64,000 bases of DNA from Agrilactobacillus composti DSM 18527 = JCM 14202 (GCF_001436375.1 NZ_AZGA01000088.1:37464-101463); one strand, 5' to 3'. Shown: positions 25,382 to 34,866, counted from the first letter of the stretch. Program-made: numbers and translations. The notes: generated by a model from the sequence alone, not told the origin.

Positions 25382-26383
25382 ATGAAAGCAGCACAATTAA
25401 TGAAATATGATAAAAATTTCGACTTAAAAGTTAATGATATTCCGGTGCCAGCAATTAAGTCCGACGAGGTATTGGTCAAGGTCAAAGTGGCCGCCGTTAA
25501 TCCCCTGGAAATGTTAATTGGGACTGGTAGCGTCAAGTTGATCCAAGACTATGACATGCCCGTGACCATGGGGAATGAACTAACCGGCGTTATTGAAAAA
25601 GTCGGGGATAAAGTTACTGATTTTAAAAATGGGGATGCCATCTACACCCGTTTGCCCATTGAGAGTATTGGGGCCTTCGCGGAATATGTCGCTGTCAAGA
25701 GTGATGCTATTGCCCCACTGCCAAGCAATTTAGACTTTGTCACTGGCGCGGCAGCACCGTTGACCGGTTTGACCGCTTATCAAGGTTTACATGAAGAACT
25801 GAATGCCCAAGCCGGTAAGGCCTTATTCATTCCCGGCGGTTCTGGTTCCTTTGGGCAAATGGCCGTGCCCATTGCCAAAGACTTAGGTTTGCGGGTCATT
25901 GTCAGCGGCAACGCCCAAGCCAGAGAACGCACATTGGCCATTGGAGCTGACCAGTATCTTGATTATCAAGCCGTCAATTACTGGGAAGTTTTAAAAGATG
26001 TGGATTACGTCATTGATACCCTAAGTCCTGATGAGTTCGACCATGAATTGTCTATTATTAAGCCTGGTGGCCGCTTACTTTCTTTGCGGACTGGTCCCAA
26101 TAAGCAATTTGCCATTGATCGTAATTTCTCTAAATTGAAACAAACAATGTTTGCCATGGCCAGTGCCAAATTTGATCGCAAAGCTGGTCAAAAAGATGTG
26201 CAATATCGGTTTATCTTTGTAAGAAGCAGCGGTGAACAATTAAGAAAGATTTCAAAGATTATTGAAGCGAATCAAATTGTACCCGCTGTTGATCCAACGA
26301 AATTTGAAATTGAAGATATCAACGATGCTTTAGCGTTAGTCAGAAGTGGCCATCCCCAAGGTAAAGTTGTGATTCAATTTTAA
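25382..26383 (+). CDS. Zinc-free MDR oxidoreductase (NADPH:quinone reductase-like)
   Basis: A 333-residue medium-chain dehydrogenase/reductase. The N-terminal GroES-like domain lacks the zinc ligands of alcohol dehydrogenases. The nucleotide-binding domain has the FIPGGSGSFGQMAVPIAKDLG motif near residue 160, and the protein ends HPQGKVVIQF, as in quinone reductases. It probably reduces quinones or reactive enals with NADPH. TTTGGAGG precedes the ATG at 25382. It is divergent from a TetR gene, a common arrangement for electrophile-responsive reductases; the inducer is unknown. Confidence 0.88.
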   Translation: MKAAQLMKYDKNFDLKVNDIPVPAIKSDEVLVKVKVAAVNPLEMLIGTGSVKLIQDYDMPVTMGNELTGVIEKVGDKVTDFKNGDAIYTRLPIESIGAFAEYVAVKSDAIAPLPSNLDFVTGAAAPLTGLTAYQGLHEELNAQAGKALFIPGGSGSFGQMAVPIAKDLGLRVIVSGNAQARERTLAIGADQYLDYQAVNYWEVLKDVDYVIDTLSPDEFDHELSIIKPGGRLLSLRTGPNKQFAIDRNFSKLKQTMFAMASAKFDRKAGQKDVQYRFIFVRSSGEQLRKISKIIEANQIVPAVDPTKFEIEDINDALALVRSGHPQGKVVIQF

Positions 26384-26462
26384 AGCGGTTGCCTCAAATC
26401 CTAGTACCACTTACAAACTTGACAAATTTTTCATGGGAAACAATATTGAACTTATTGTTATA

Positions 26463-26496
26463 TCAAAAAAGGATCTCACAGGAGGTCCTTTTTTGA
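26463..26496. terminator. Bidirectional terminator
   Basis: TCAAAAAAGGATCTC pairs with GAGGTCCTTTTTTGA. It serves the MDR gene and the convergent AraC gene. Confidence 0.85.
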
Positions 26497-26547
26497 TGCA
26501 CATGATGCAAAACATGCTTTGTATTTATCCAAATATGACTTTAACGG

Positions 26548-27441
26548 TTACTTGTTAAGTTGTTGTTTGCGAAATTCATTCGGTGATATATTCGTCCAGC
26601 GTTTGAACTGACGACTGAAGTTTGAGATACCACTGTAACCTAGCGCTGAGCTGATGTCTAAGATGGCATAGCCAGGTTTTAGCAATAATTTTTTAGCTTC
26701 GTTTACTTTCAATTTCGACAAGTACTCTCTTGGGGAGATGCCATAGGTTTCCTTGAAAATTCGAAAACCATAGCCTTTACTAAGACCAACATGATCGATA
26801 GCGGCTTCCACAGCGGGTTTGGTTTGATCTGTGGTATAGCCCTCTTTTAAGTAGGCCAGCACTTGACTGGTTAGGTCGTTTTTTAAATAGTCCGCAATGG
26901 TTCTGGCGTACTCATTTTGGGTGGAGGAGCCCTGGGTAGCGTTGTTTTGTGAGGCTTCATAAAAGTGCATTAAAATATGGGACAACTCAATTTGAATAAT
27001 CATTTTTGTTGTAAAATCAAACGTTGAATCTTGGACCAAGGCATCTAATTTCAATAAATGTGGGGTGATGGCTTTATTAATGGCCGAGCCAACTGGATGA
27101 TAATAGTCCAAACCCTGAATCAGTTGGGCCTTGAGTCTGGGATCGTCAATATCAAAATGATAACAGAAGTATTTCAAATCACTTTCAGCCCGGACGCGAT
27201 GTAAGAATTCCGGGGGCACAATAAAGAAATCCCCTGAGTTTAAGGTGAAATCCATGTGATGCATGATGATTGTTTCTTTCCCAGATAGGACATAAATACA
27301 TTCAAAGGCATAGTGTTTTTCAATGGGAACAGCCCAGGTTTTAGTCACGGCTTGTTCGTGGGCCCCGAAGAAGGTTAAGTTCCAATCAATGACCGGGAGC
27401 CGTTTGGCATTTTTTAAAAAATCGATGATCATCACCACCAT
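26548..27441 (-). CDS. AraC-family regulator of the GH42 cluster
   Basis: A 297-residue regulator. The N-terminal cupin-like sensor (about 20-110, with FECIYVLSGKETIIMHHMDFTLNSGDFFIVPPEFLHRV) precedes two AraC helix-turn-helix units (about 195-297, ending ALGYSGISNFSRQFKRWTNISPNEFRKQ). It is divergent from the beta-galactosidase gene with a 147-base gap, so it probably activates that operon in response to a galactoside. No clear ribosome site is seen; ATG at 27441 and at 27432 are both possible. Confidence 0.88.
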   Translation of the reverse strand: MVVMIIDFLKNAKRLPVIDWNLTFFGAHEQAVTKTWAVPIEKHYAFECIYVLSGKETIIMHHMDFTLNSGDFFIVPPEFLHRVRAESDLKYFCYHFDIDDPRLKAQLIQGLDYYHPVGSAINKAITPHLLKLDALVQDSTFDFTTKMIIQIELSHILMHFYEASQNNATQGSSTQNEYARTIADYLKNDLTSQVLAYLKEGYTTDQTKPAVEAAIDHVGLSKGYGFRIFKETYGISPREYLSKLKVNEAKKLLLKPGYAILDISSALGYSGISNFSRQFKRWTNISPNEFRKQQLNK

Positions 27442-27547
27442 TCAAATTTATTCGAATATATTTATAGTATATGTCATATTTGGATAAATTAAAAGGTGAT
27501 TAGACAATGTACTTTGGAACACTGAAAACGGATAATATACATATTGA

Positions 27548-27561
27548 AGAAAACGTTTTCC
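27548..27561. promoter_or_regulatory. cre-like site before the GH42 operon
   Basis: AGAAAACGTTTTCC matches 12 of 14 cre positions and lies 27 bases before the start codon, where CcpA would block transcription. Confidence 0.6.
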
Positions 27562-27588
27562 TAATCAACAAATTCAGGAGGTTACACG

Positions 27589-29664
27589 ATGGTTTTACAA
27601 GATTTTTTATACGGGGCAGCCTATTATTACGAGTATTTACCCTATGATCGCTTAGATAAAGATATCGAAATGATGCAAGCTGCTAATATCAATGTGGTGC
27701 GTATTGGTGAAAGCACCTGGAGTACTTATGAACCCCAGGAAGGTGTTTTCGATTTTTCAAAATTAGATAAAGTCGTTGATGCCATGAATGCAGCGGGTAT
27801 CAAAGTGATCATTGGCACACCAACCTATGCCATCCCCACCTGGCTGGCTAAGAAATATCCCGAGGTTTTGTTGACCGATAAAAGTGGCAAACGTGAATAC
27901 GGGGGTCGGCAGTTGATTGATATCACCAATCCCACGTTCAGGATCCTTTCCGAACGGATTATCCGCAAAATGATCAAACGTACTGCAGATAAACCAAATG
28001 TTGTGGGTTTTCAAGTTGACAATGAAACTAAACATTTCGACACAAGCAGTGCGAATGTCTATATTGCCTTTCAAAAGTGGTTGAAGCAAAAGTTCAACGG
28101 TGATTTAGATGCTATGAACCACGCCTACGGGTTTGACTATTGGAGCAATCGCATCAACAGTTGGGAAGATTTTCCACCTGCTAATTCAACAATCAACGGG
28201 AGTTTTGGCACGGCGTTTGAAGCCTTTAAACGCACGTTGGTTGTGGACTTCTTAAGTTGGCAAGTCGGGATCGTGAATGAATACAAGCATGACAACCAAT
28301 TTGTCACTAATAACTTTGACTTTGAATGGCGCAAACAGTCCTTCGGTTTGAATGCTGATGCCAATCATTTCGAGATATCAAAACATTTTGATATCACCGC
28401 AATTGATGTGTATCATCCCACCCAAGATAATTTAACCGGGACGGAGATTGCATTTTGTGGGGATGTGGCCCGCTCCATCAAGGATGCCAACTATATCGTC
28501 ATGGAAACTGAAGCCCAGGCCTTCAGACATTGGGTCCCATATCCCGGGCAATTAACGCTGCAAGCTTATTCCCATATTGCCTCCGGGGCGAATATGATTG
28601 GCTACTGGCATTGGCATTCTATTCACAATAGTTATGAAACTTATTGGAAGGGCTTACTGGGGCACGATTTTAAACCCAACCCTGTTTACAACGAAGCTAA
28701 AGTCATTGGGCAAGAATTGCATGACAATGGGGCAGTTTTTGTAAACACCCATAAGCAAAACCGGGTAGCCTTTGTGGTCAGCAACCAAGCCCTAAGTGCG
28801 GTGGACTGGTTCCCTTATCAAAATACAATTTTTGATAAAACCGCCACCCATCAGTATAACGATGTGCTCCGTGCTTATTATGATCCCCTATACAAATTAA
28901 ACGTTGAAGTGGATATCCGTCAAATCGGTGATCCCCGGATCAACAATGACAATTATGATTTCTTAGTGGTACCCATGTTATATTCGGTCAGCGATGCGGA
29001 CTTGCAACAATTAAACACGTTCGTTAAAAATGGTGGCAACATTTTATATTCTTTCCGTTCTGGTTTTACCAATCAAGACGTACAGGTTCGCACAGATGTC
29101 CAACCCGCTTTAATATCCGAAGCAGTTGGTGCAGAATATGAACTCTTTGTTGAACCGAATCGTAATTATGGCACTGGAAAATCTGAAGATAACATCACAA
29201 TTACCGGCACAGCTGAATTGGCGCAGATAAAAGATCAACCGATTCAATATTGGATGGAATTGTTAACACCTACAACAGGGAAGGCCTTAGCCACTTACAA
29301 CCATCCTTATTGGGGGAAATACGCCGCTATTACTGAAAATCAGTTTGGCCAGGGGAAGGCTTTTTACACAGGATCATATTTGAACGAGAAATCAATTACG
29401 GCATTGTACCGATACATTTTGAAGAAAATTGGGCTTTGGACAGTTCGTCAAGAACAACAATTTCCAATTATCAATAAGCGATTGGTCACTAAAGATAATA
29501 CCACGCTGGATTTTTACTTTAACTACTCAAATGATATCCAGACGGTTAAATTTAGTTCTGAAACTGGTCAAGGGCTTACGACTAATGAAACTATTAAAAA
29601 AGGGGACAGCTTCACCTTGAAACCTTGGGGATATCAAATTTTTAAAGCGGCAGCGCAATATTAA
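27589..29664 (+). CDS. GH42-family beta-galactosidase
   Basis: A 691-residue glycosidase with no signal peptide, so intracellular. The GH42 barrel is residues 5-380: acid/base E146 follows N145 in FQVDNETKHF, and the nucleophile is probably E306 in YIVMETEAQ. A beta-galactosidase trimerisation domain (about 385-600, with FVVSNQALSAVDWFPYQ) and a C-terminal beta domain follow. The usual metal-site cysteines of many GH42 enzymes are not obvious. It is co-transcribed with an MFS permease 12 bases downstream. GH42 enzymes in lactobacilli act on galacto-oligosaccharides rather than lactose; arabinopyranosidase activity is also possible. Confidence 0.92.
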   Translation: MVLQDFLYGAAYYYEYLPYDRLDKDIEMMQAANINVVRIGESTWSTYEPQEGVFDFSKLDKVVDAMNAAGIKVIIGTPTYAIPTWLAKKYPEVLLTDKSGKREYGGRQLIDITNPTFRILSERIIRKMIKRTADKPNVVGFQVDNETKHFDTSSANVYIAFQKWLKQKFNGDLDAMNHAYGFDYWSNRINSWEDFPPANSTINGSFGTAFEAFKRTLVVDFLSWQVGIVNEYKHDNQFVTNNFDFEWRKQSFGLNADANHFEISKHFDITAIDVYHPTQDNLTGTEIAFCGDVARSIKDANYIVMETEAQAFRHWVPYPGQLTLQAYSHIASGANMIGYWHWHSIHNSYETYWKGLLGHDFKPNPVYNEAKVIGQELHDNGAVFVNTHKQNRVAFVVSNQALSAVDWFPYQNTIFDKTATHQYNDVLRAYYDPLYKLNVEVDIRQIGDPRINNDNYDFLVVPMLYSVSDADLQQLNTFVKNGGNILYSFRSGFTNQDVQVRTDVQPALISEAVGAEYELFVEPNRNYGTGKSEDNITITGTAELAQIKDQPIQYWMELLTPTTGKALATYNHPYWGKYAAITENQFGQGKAFYTGSYLNEKSITALYRYILKKIGLWTVRQEQQFPIINKRLVTKDNTTLDFYFNYSNDIQTVKFSSETGQGLTTNETIKKGDSFTLKPWGYQIFKAAAQY

Positions 29665-29676
29665 GGAGGAAGGATC

Positions 29677-30987
29677 ATGGCACAAGGCAAGAACGGATCA
29701 ACTGCAACGCCAACCTGGTCGGCCAACGTTACAGACAAGCAACAACCAAAAGTTCCCGTGTTTATTGGGATTGCTACTGGTTTAGGGGCACTATTATGGT
29801 TGGCGCCATTTATGGGCTTAAACTCAGTGTTAAACCCTGCTAAATTAGCGAATATTTTTGGAGGTGCTGGCAGTCAGGTCAATAACTTCTTGGCTCTACT
29901 GGGAACTCTAGGGGCAGTGACGTCCACCATCACCACAATTATCATTGGCGCCTTATCTGATCGGACCCGCTCTCGTTGGGGTCGGCGGACACCTTGGATC
30001 GTCGTGGGTTCCGTATTAACCGCAGCCGTCATGGTGGGTCTAGGGATGATCAATGATCGTTCCCAATTACCAATTTTCATTGTACTTTGGTGCTTAATTC
30101 AAACCTTTATCAATATGATTGTGGCACCTTTAATTGCCGTTATCGCTGATCGGGTGGCACCGCAACACCGGGGGACAATTTCCTCCATTTATGCCATTGG
30201 TTATGTCATTGGGCAATATGGTGGTCCGGTTGTCGGTGGTCGTTTTATGAGCAGTACAAATCCTGGTTTGGTCAATACCGGTTACTTCGTTTTAGCTGTT
30301 TTGATGCTAGTCTCTGGTCCCGTAGCCGCCTTGATCATGCATGAAAAATCAAGTTTGGGTATGGTCACTGAAAAGCTGGATTGGAGCGGTTTTGTCAAAG
30401 CTTTTGTTTTCCCAATCCATAATGTTCGAAATTTTTACTTAGCTCTTTTTGGCAAGATGATGATTAACATTGCTGTCACCGCTTTTGGGGTATACCAAGT
30501 ATTCATTTTGACCAGTGGGATGGGCTTAGATAGTTCCAACGCTGGTAAGTATGTGTCATTGATGGGAACCGCTACAATGATCACAGCAATTATCTTCTCA
30601 TCTACTTCAGGGGCTATTTCCGATAAATTAGGAACCCGGAAGTGGCCAGTAGCCTTTGCAGCAGTGCTGACGGCCATTGGCACAATTTTACCATTTGTTT
30701 TCCAAAATCCATCTACGATGATTTGGTATGGGATTATCGCTGGGACTGGGTCCGGGATTTTCTTCTCTGTGGACCAGGCCTTAAATCTGGAAGTGTTACC
30801 TAATCCAGAAAACTCCGCCAAAGATTTGGGGATTTTGAACTTTGCCAATACCGGTGCCCAAATCTTAGCTCCAGTTTTGGGAGCCTTGATTTTCGATATG
30901 GTGGGACACAAATATTTACCTATCTTACCAATTTTATCAATCATCGCCTTAGTTGGTGCCGTATTGGTACTGATGATCAAAGAATAA
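29677..30987 (+). CDS. MFS sugar permease (GPH/SLC45-like)
   Basis: A 436-residue 12-helix transporter. The GALSDRTRSRWGRRTPWIVVG loop between helices 2 and 3 resembles both GPH and sucrose-type (SLC45) carriers, and VIADRVAPQHRGTISSIYAIGYVIGQYGGP is a second family landmark. A 26-residue polar N-terminus precedes helix 1. AAGGAGG lies before the ATG at 29677. Its operon with the GH42 enzyme suggests that it imports the galactoside which that enzyme cleaves (inference). Confidence 0.88.
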   Translation: MAQGKNGSTATPTWSANVTDKQQPKVPVFIGIATGLGALLWLAPFMGLNSVLNPAKLANIFGGAGSQVNNFLALLGTLGAVTSTITTIIIGALSDRTRSRWGRRTPWIVVGSVLTAAVMVGLGMINDRSQLPIFIVLWCLIQTFINMIVAPLIAVIADRVAPQHRGTISSIYAIGYVIGQYGGPVVGGRFMSSTNPGLVNTGYFVLAVLMLVSGPVAALIMHEKSSLGMVTEKLDWSGFVKAFVFPIHNVRNFYLALFGKMMINIAVTAFGVYQVFILTSGMGLDSSNAGKYVSLMGTATMITAIIFSSTSGAISDKLGTRKWPVAFAAVLTAIGTILPFVFQNPSTMIWYGIIAGTGSGIFFSVDQALNLEVLPNPENSAKDLGILNFANTGAQILAPVLGALIFDMVGHKYLPILPILSIIALVGAVLVLMIKE

Positions 30988-31015
30988 AAAGACGTAGCTG
31001 TTTAAAGTGCGATTT

Positions 31016-31046
31016 AAAAAAGGCCCTCAATTTGAGAGGTCTTTTT
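31016..31046 (+). terminator. Terminator of the GH42 operon
   Basis: AAAAAGGCCCTC pairs with GAGAGGTCTTTTT around a short loop. Confidence 0.8.
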
Positions 31047-31164
31047 GCTGTCACGATTACTGAGATGATCAAAATGTTATCCAATAAATAATAGACACCT
31101 GTATGTTTATTATGCCAGAAGTGTTATATTAGAAACAAATAATTTGGAAAAGAGTGGCACAATT

Positions 31165-31716
31165 ATGGCAGATTTACGGACCCGGCGGACCGATATCAGT
31201 ATTCAAAATGCCTTTGTTAGTCTCGTATTGAAAAAGGGCTTCAAGAACGTGACCGTGATTGATATTGCGACGGAAGCCATGATCAATCGGCAAACTTTTT
31301 ACAAGCATTATCAGGATAAATACCAATTAGCTGAAAAAATGATGACAGATTTTACCGATAAGTATGATCAACTCTTAAAAAAACGTATCGAGTTGACACA
31401 ACAACATCAAGATTTCATGGTGATTCAGAGTATGTTTACCCAAGAAATTAATCAAACGCTACGAACTCACTCCCAGCTGATTAGGGCCTTAAAGGTGATC
31501 CAATTTGATCATATCAGTTTGGATCAAAGCCTAAAGCGTGTGATAGCGGCAAACTTACCTTTAATAATGGGGCATCAACCCTCGAAATTTGAAATGGCTT
31601 TATTAACGGCTTTGATATTGGGGATTTTTGATTATGTCATTGCCGGACAGAAGTTACCAGAGCCTGAAGAAGTCAAAGCCGCTATCCATGACATGCTAAC
31701 GTTACTGGGCCAATAA
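31165..31716 (+). CDS. TetR-family regulator
   Basis: A 183-residue protein with an N-terminal TetR DNA-binding domain (DIATEAMINRQTFYKHYQDKYQLAEKM) and a C-terminal DhaS/TetR_C_7-like domain. The start is ATG 31165, after GAAAAGAGTGG, rather than a TTG at 31144. It has no partner on its own strand, so the target is unknown; the GPH permease upstream is separated from it by a terminator. Confidence 0.85.
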   Translation: MADLRTRRTDISIQNAFVSLVLKKGFKNVTVIDIATEAMINRQTFYKHYQDKYQLAEKMMTDFTDKYDQLLKKRIELTQQHQDFMVIQSMFTQEINQTLRTHSQLIRALKVIQFDHISLDQSLKRVIAANLPLIMGHQPSKFEMALLTALILGIFDYVIAGQKLPEPEEVKAAIHDMLTLLGQ

Positions 31717-31718
31717 AA

Positions 31719-31760
31719 AATGTGCAGGCCACAGGTATCGTTATCTACGGCTTGCACATT
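31719..31760. terminator. Bidirectional terminator
   Basis: Twelve-base stem (31719-31730 with 31749-31760, one G-U pair) with an A run upstream. It lies between the TetR gene and the convergent flavin-type gene. Confidence 0.65.
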
Positions 31761-31772
31761 ATCAGTTAAACT

Positions 31773-32138
31773 TTAAATACGTTGTTCGATTTGGTCAATT
31801 GCGATGACCAATACCCGGGTGATCCAAGGAAATTTGGCTTTCATTTCATCGAATTCACTACCGGCAGGTAAAAATGAGCCGGTGCCATGGACGTGAAAAC
31901 CTGCACCAGGACCTTGCGTCCCTTCAACAGCCTTACTGCCAACTGAGACGATCACGTGGTTATCGGTTTTAAAGTCGGCTTCAATGCTGGTCATGCCAGC
32001 GGCTGGAATATATAGCTTATCTTCCGTGACTTTGACATAAGAATTCCATGTATCCACCACGTGCGCAGGCTGGGCGTTGATGGTGACAATTGTAGCGGCG
32101 CCTTCGTGCTGCATGACATCTATAAACTTTTGATCCAT
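31773..32138 (-). CDS. Pyridoxamine 5'-phosphate oxidase-like FMN-binding split-barrel protein
   Basis: A 121-residue single-domain split-barrel protein: AATIVTINAQPAHVVDTWNSYV is the first strand pair, LYIPAAGMTSIEADFKTDNHVIVSVG the middle, and GFHVHGTGSFL the later strand. Proteins of this kind bind FMN or related cofactors as dimers; true PdxH is nearly twice as long. The ATG at 32138 follows GAGGGGAAG. It is downstream of the GntR gene on the same strand (57-base gap). The physiological role is unknown. Confidence 0.8.
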   Translation of the reverse strand: MDQKFIDVMQHEGAATIVTINAQPAHVVDTWNSYVKVTEDKLYIPAAGMTSIEADFKTDNHVIVSVGSKAVEGTQGPGAGFHVHGTGSFLPAGSEFDEMKAKFPWITRVLVIAIDQIEQRI

Positions 32139-32195
32139 TGGTTGTACTTCCCCTCATAGTTGATACTATCATTTTAAGCGCTTTCTTTAGCAGCG

Positions 32196-33002
32196 TCAAC
32201 GCAATAAACGTTCTAAGGCATGTTTAGCAGCGCACTGGGTACCATCACAAAACAAAGGTTGGTCTAACTTAGTTTGGCGTGATTGATAGCGGGTCACGCC
32301 ACTGGCATTTGCGATTACGGCAAATTTTCGTAAAGCAGCTTCTTCTGAATCTTGAATATGTTTGTAAACAGCAGTTTGTAGACTAACTAAATCTTGGCTT
32401 TGAATACAATTAATAATAAATAAATGTTCGTAAGTAGCTAAGCGTCGCCTATTTTGCGTGGCTAAGGAATAATTTCGAAAGTTTTTAAAATAAGTATCAA
32501 GATCGGCTAACATGCTTGCTACGGTCGTCAGGTTACTTGTTCGGATGATTTTTTGATTAAAGTTGTGGAAATCTCTCAGCAGGTCAGGGACTTGATTCAT
32601 ATTTTCATGACTGATCATGTGGTGACGAAAACGGGTCAAAGTCAGTAAGTCGTTTGCTGAGTATTGAGCTATAAAACTGGTATAAATCAATTTTTCTAAA
32701 GCCTGACGAATGCTAAAGATTTCTTGAACTTTAGTCACACTGATACTTTTAATAACGGTACCACGATTAGGCAGATATTCGGTGAGGCCATCAGTGGTTA
32801 ATTGCTTTAAAGCTTTCCGGACAGGGGTTCGGGAAATGTTAAGTGATGTGGCCAGATGATGTTCATTGATTCGTTCACCTAGAGGCATCATCCCTGCAAG
32901 AATAGCATCTTTTAGAGTATCATATAAAATAGTACTAATTGGCTTAGGCTGGTTAAAGTTGAATTTAACGGCCAGATGTTGACTATTGATTGAATTGGTC
33001 AT
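32196..33002 (-). CDS. GntR/FadR-family regulator
   Basis: A 268-residue protein. The N-terminal winged helix (about 20-90) carries LKDAILAGMMPLGERINEHHLATSLNISRTPVRKALKQLTTDGL. An FCD-type helical ligand domain follows (about 100-230), then an unusual C-terminal tail with cysteines (LFCDGTQCAAKHALERLLR). GGAGGG precedes the ATG at 33002, and a cre-like site lies 19 bases upstream. It lies between the unknown 103-residue gene and the flavin-type gene on one strand, so it may control the ADH or small-protein unit. The ligand is unknown. Confidence 0.88.
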   Translation of the reverse strand: MTNSINSQHLAVKFNFNQPKPISTILYDTLKDAILAGMMPLGERINEHHLATSLNISRTPVRKALKQLTTDGLTEYLPNRGTVIKSISVTKVQEIFSIRQALEKLIYTSFIAQYSANDLLTLTRFRHHMISHENMNQVPDLLRDFHNFNQKIIRTSNLTTVASMLADLDTYFKNFRNYSLATQNRRRLATYEHLFIINCIQSQDLVSLQTAVYKHIQDSEEAALRKFAVIANASGVTRYQSRQTKLDQPLFCDGTQCAAKHALERLLR

Positions 33003-33020
33003 TTGAAACGCCCTCCAAAT

Positions 33021-33034
33021 AAAAAACGCTTACA
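33021..33034. promoter_or_regulatory. cre-like site before the GntR gene
   Basis: AAAAAACGCTTACA matches 12 of 14 cre positions. Confidence 0.5.
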
Positions 33035-33092
33035 GCTATAGTTTAACATAGCGTAAGCGTTCTTAGGTAACACGGGTTTTTAAGAGAACTTA

Positions 33093-33404
33093 TTATTTAT
33101 TCACACTAACAACAACAGCGATGCAGCCTTCACAAGCTGCTTCACGATCTAAATACTTGCGACCATAAACCTTGAAAGGAATGCTGTTTTGGGCCACACC
33201 TTTTAGAATGCGATTGGTATCTTTAAAGGTCAAGCCGCCACGAATATGGACCATGATCTTTTGAGACTGTTTGTATAGATTTTTCATGTCATCCAAACAT
33301 TCTGTCCAACGGGTTTGAATGTCTTCTAGGGCGTATTCTTTTAAAACTTTGGCATGGATTACATCTAAGAACTCGTCAGTGACACTTTCTTTTTTTGCAA
33401 TCAT
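33093..33404 (-). CDS. Unknown 103-residue protein, paralogue 1 (rhamnose side)
   Basis: A soluble protein of unknown family. Its C-terminal half has a distinctive pattern: KIMVHIRGGLTFKDTNRIL, then PFKVYGRKYLD, then a hydrophobic strand IAVVVSV. The same pattern occurs in the 101-residue protein at 54711-55016 (roughly 35-40% identical by eye), and both lie beside a copy of the same zinc alcohol dehydrogenase. The start is ATG 33404, with AGGAG upstream. This copy has one Cys-x-x-Cys (CEGC) that the other lacks. The alternation of charged helix and beta strands suggests a small alpha/beta domain. No function can be assigned; a role in lactaldehyde or deoxyhexose metabolism is suggested only by context. 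Confidence 0.75.
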   Translation of the reverse strand: MIAKKESVTDEFLDVIHAKVLKEYALEDIQTRWTECLDDMKNLYKQSQKIMVHIRGGLTFKDTNRILKGVAQNSIPFKVYGRKYLDREAACEGCIAVVVSVNK

Positions 33405-33473
33405 GTTTTTCTCCTTTAATTTTAGTAGAAATAACAAAAAGATTAATTAGAGCAAATAAATAAAATTGATAAC

Positions 33474-33487
33474 TGTTAACGCTTCCA
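33474..33487. promoter_or_regulatory. cre site before the unknown 103-residue gene
   Basis: Read on the minus strand, TGGAAGCGTTAACA matches 13 of 14 cre positions, 70 bases before the start. It indicates a separate, CcpA-controlled promoter for this small gene. Confidence 0.65.
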
Positions 33488-33493
33488 TGATAC

Positions 33494-33540
33494 AACAATA
33501 GAGATTCCCATTCAAGCGGAAATCTCTATTGTTTTTTATT
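33494..33540. terminator. Hairpin between ADH copy 1 and the unknown gene
   Basis: CAATAGAGATT pairs with AATCTCTATTG. The T run (GTTTTTTATT) is on the plus-strand side. On the minus strand the hairpin has an A run before it and a weaker tail, so it may end ADH transcripts only poorly or may be bidirectional. Confidence 0.55.
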
Positions 33541-33560
33541 TGGGGAATAAAACCAAGTGA

Positions 33561-34682
33561 TTATTCGCCTGGTTTATAGTCTTCATCGATGATTAAGACT
33601 GGTTTGATCGTCTTACCAGAACCAGAATCAGCGTTAGCTTCATTGATTTGATCAAATTTATAGAATTTTTCGGTCTTATCAAAATCAAACATCCCTTGAC
33701 GATAGAAACGGATTAAACGAGGGACGTCGATTTGAGGAATAGAGTCACCCATATTAACACCAATGACAGATTTGTCATCGACACAAAGATCATTCCAAGT
33801 ATCTACGTCAATATGGTGTGGGGTAACGGCGATACATGCAGATACACCGCCTTGATTCAAGGCTTTGATGGAACCTTCCATGACTGATGTGACACCAGTG
33901 GTATCAACAGCAAAGTCCACACCGTAGCCATCAGTCAATTTCTTGATAGCGGCAACAGGATCTTCATTTTTACTATTGATAGCATGAGTGGCGCCTAATT
34001 CTTTGGCTAATTCCAAACGGGAATCAACGATATCCACGGCGATAACGGAAGTACAACCAGAAATACGACCAGCCATCATGGCAGCTAAGCCAACGGCCCC
34101 GGTCCCAAAGACAGCAATGGTATCACCAGGTTTTGGTTTTAAAGTATTTAAAACTGTGCCACTCCCAGTCACATAACCACAGCCCAAAGGTCCTAAGCGG
34201 CGTAAATCCAAGTCTTTAGGCACTTTCACACAGTTGGCCTCACGGACAACGGTTGTGGTCGTGAATGAAGATTGGTCGAACATATCGGCTAACTTTTCAC
34301 CATTTTCAGTGAAATGATCAGTGCCATCCGGGCGAACCCCAGATAAGTTATTTTCAGCATAGTGTAAACATTGTGTTGGAATACCCTTTAAACAATTGTC
34401 ACAGTTGCGGCAGGCGTAAAAAGAAAGCACCACGTGGTCACCAGGTTCAAAGTTTTGCACATTCGAACCAACTTTTTCAACGATCCCAGACCCTTCGTGG
34501 CCTAAAATGATTGGGTAGCCAATGACAGCGTCCCCTTTACGTAAAGCTTCATCAGAGTGGCAGATACCAGTAGCGACCATGTGGACTTGGACGTCGTCTG
34601 GACCCATTGGTGCTAATTCAATATCATCTTTGATGACAAATGGATCACCTTGTTTTTCAACAACAGCGGCAGTGATTTTCAT
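33561..34682 (-). CDS. Zinc-dependent alcohol dehydrogenase, copy 1 (rhamnose side)
   Basis: A 373-residue MDR alcohol dehydrogenase. Catalytic zinc ligands are C41 (GICHSDE), H62 with E63 (GHEGSG) and C168 (GCGYVTG). Structural zinc cysteines are C91, C94, C97 and C105. The cofactor fold has GTGAVG (193-198) with D217 at the end of strand 2, favouring NAD(H). Copy 2 at 52625-53746 differs at about 16 residues (about 96% identical). It resembles aryl/benzyl alcohol dehydrogenases, but its location by rhamnose genes suggests reduction of L-lactaldehyde to 1,2-propanediol (inference). The ATG at 34682 follows GGAG. A cre-like site lies upstream. Confidence 0.9.
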   Translation of the reverse strand: MKITAAVVEKQGDPFVIKDDIELAPMGPDDVQVHMVATGICHSDEALRKGDAVIGYPIILGHEGSGIVEKVGSNVQNFEPGDHVVLSFYACRNCDNCLKGIPTQCLHYAENNLSGVRPDGTDHFTENGEKLADMFDQSSFTTTTVVREANCVKVPKDLDLRRLGPLGCGYVTGSGTVLNTLKPKPGDTIAVFGTGAVGLAAMMAGRISGCTSVIAVDIVDSRLELAKELGATHAINSKNEDPVAAIKKLTDGYGVDFAVDTTGVTSVMEGSIKALNQGGVSACIAVTPHHIDVDTWNDLCVDDKSVIGVNMGDSIPQIDVPRLIRFYRQGMFDFDKTEKFYKFDQINEANADSGSGKTIKPVLIIDEDYKPGE

Positions 34683-34753
34683 AAGTTAAGACTCCAATCA
34701 ATATTTTTTATTTGATGTCTACATTGCATATGATTTCACAAAAACCGCCTATT

Positions 34754-34767
34754 GACAAGCGCTTTCA
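34754..34767. promoter_or_regulatory. Weak cre-like site before ADH copy 1
   Basis: GACAAGCGCTTTCA matches about 11 of 14 cre positions in the 184-base gap between the AraC gene and ADH copy 1. The gap holds no gene. Confidence 0.4.
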
Positions 34768-34866
34768 TAAGAGACGTCAGAGTATCTTAGTTTTTGGTAC
34801 TGCAAAACATAAGGTGAATAAGCTTTCATAAAATTATGCTTCATTTGATAGTATCAAATTTACAGG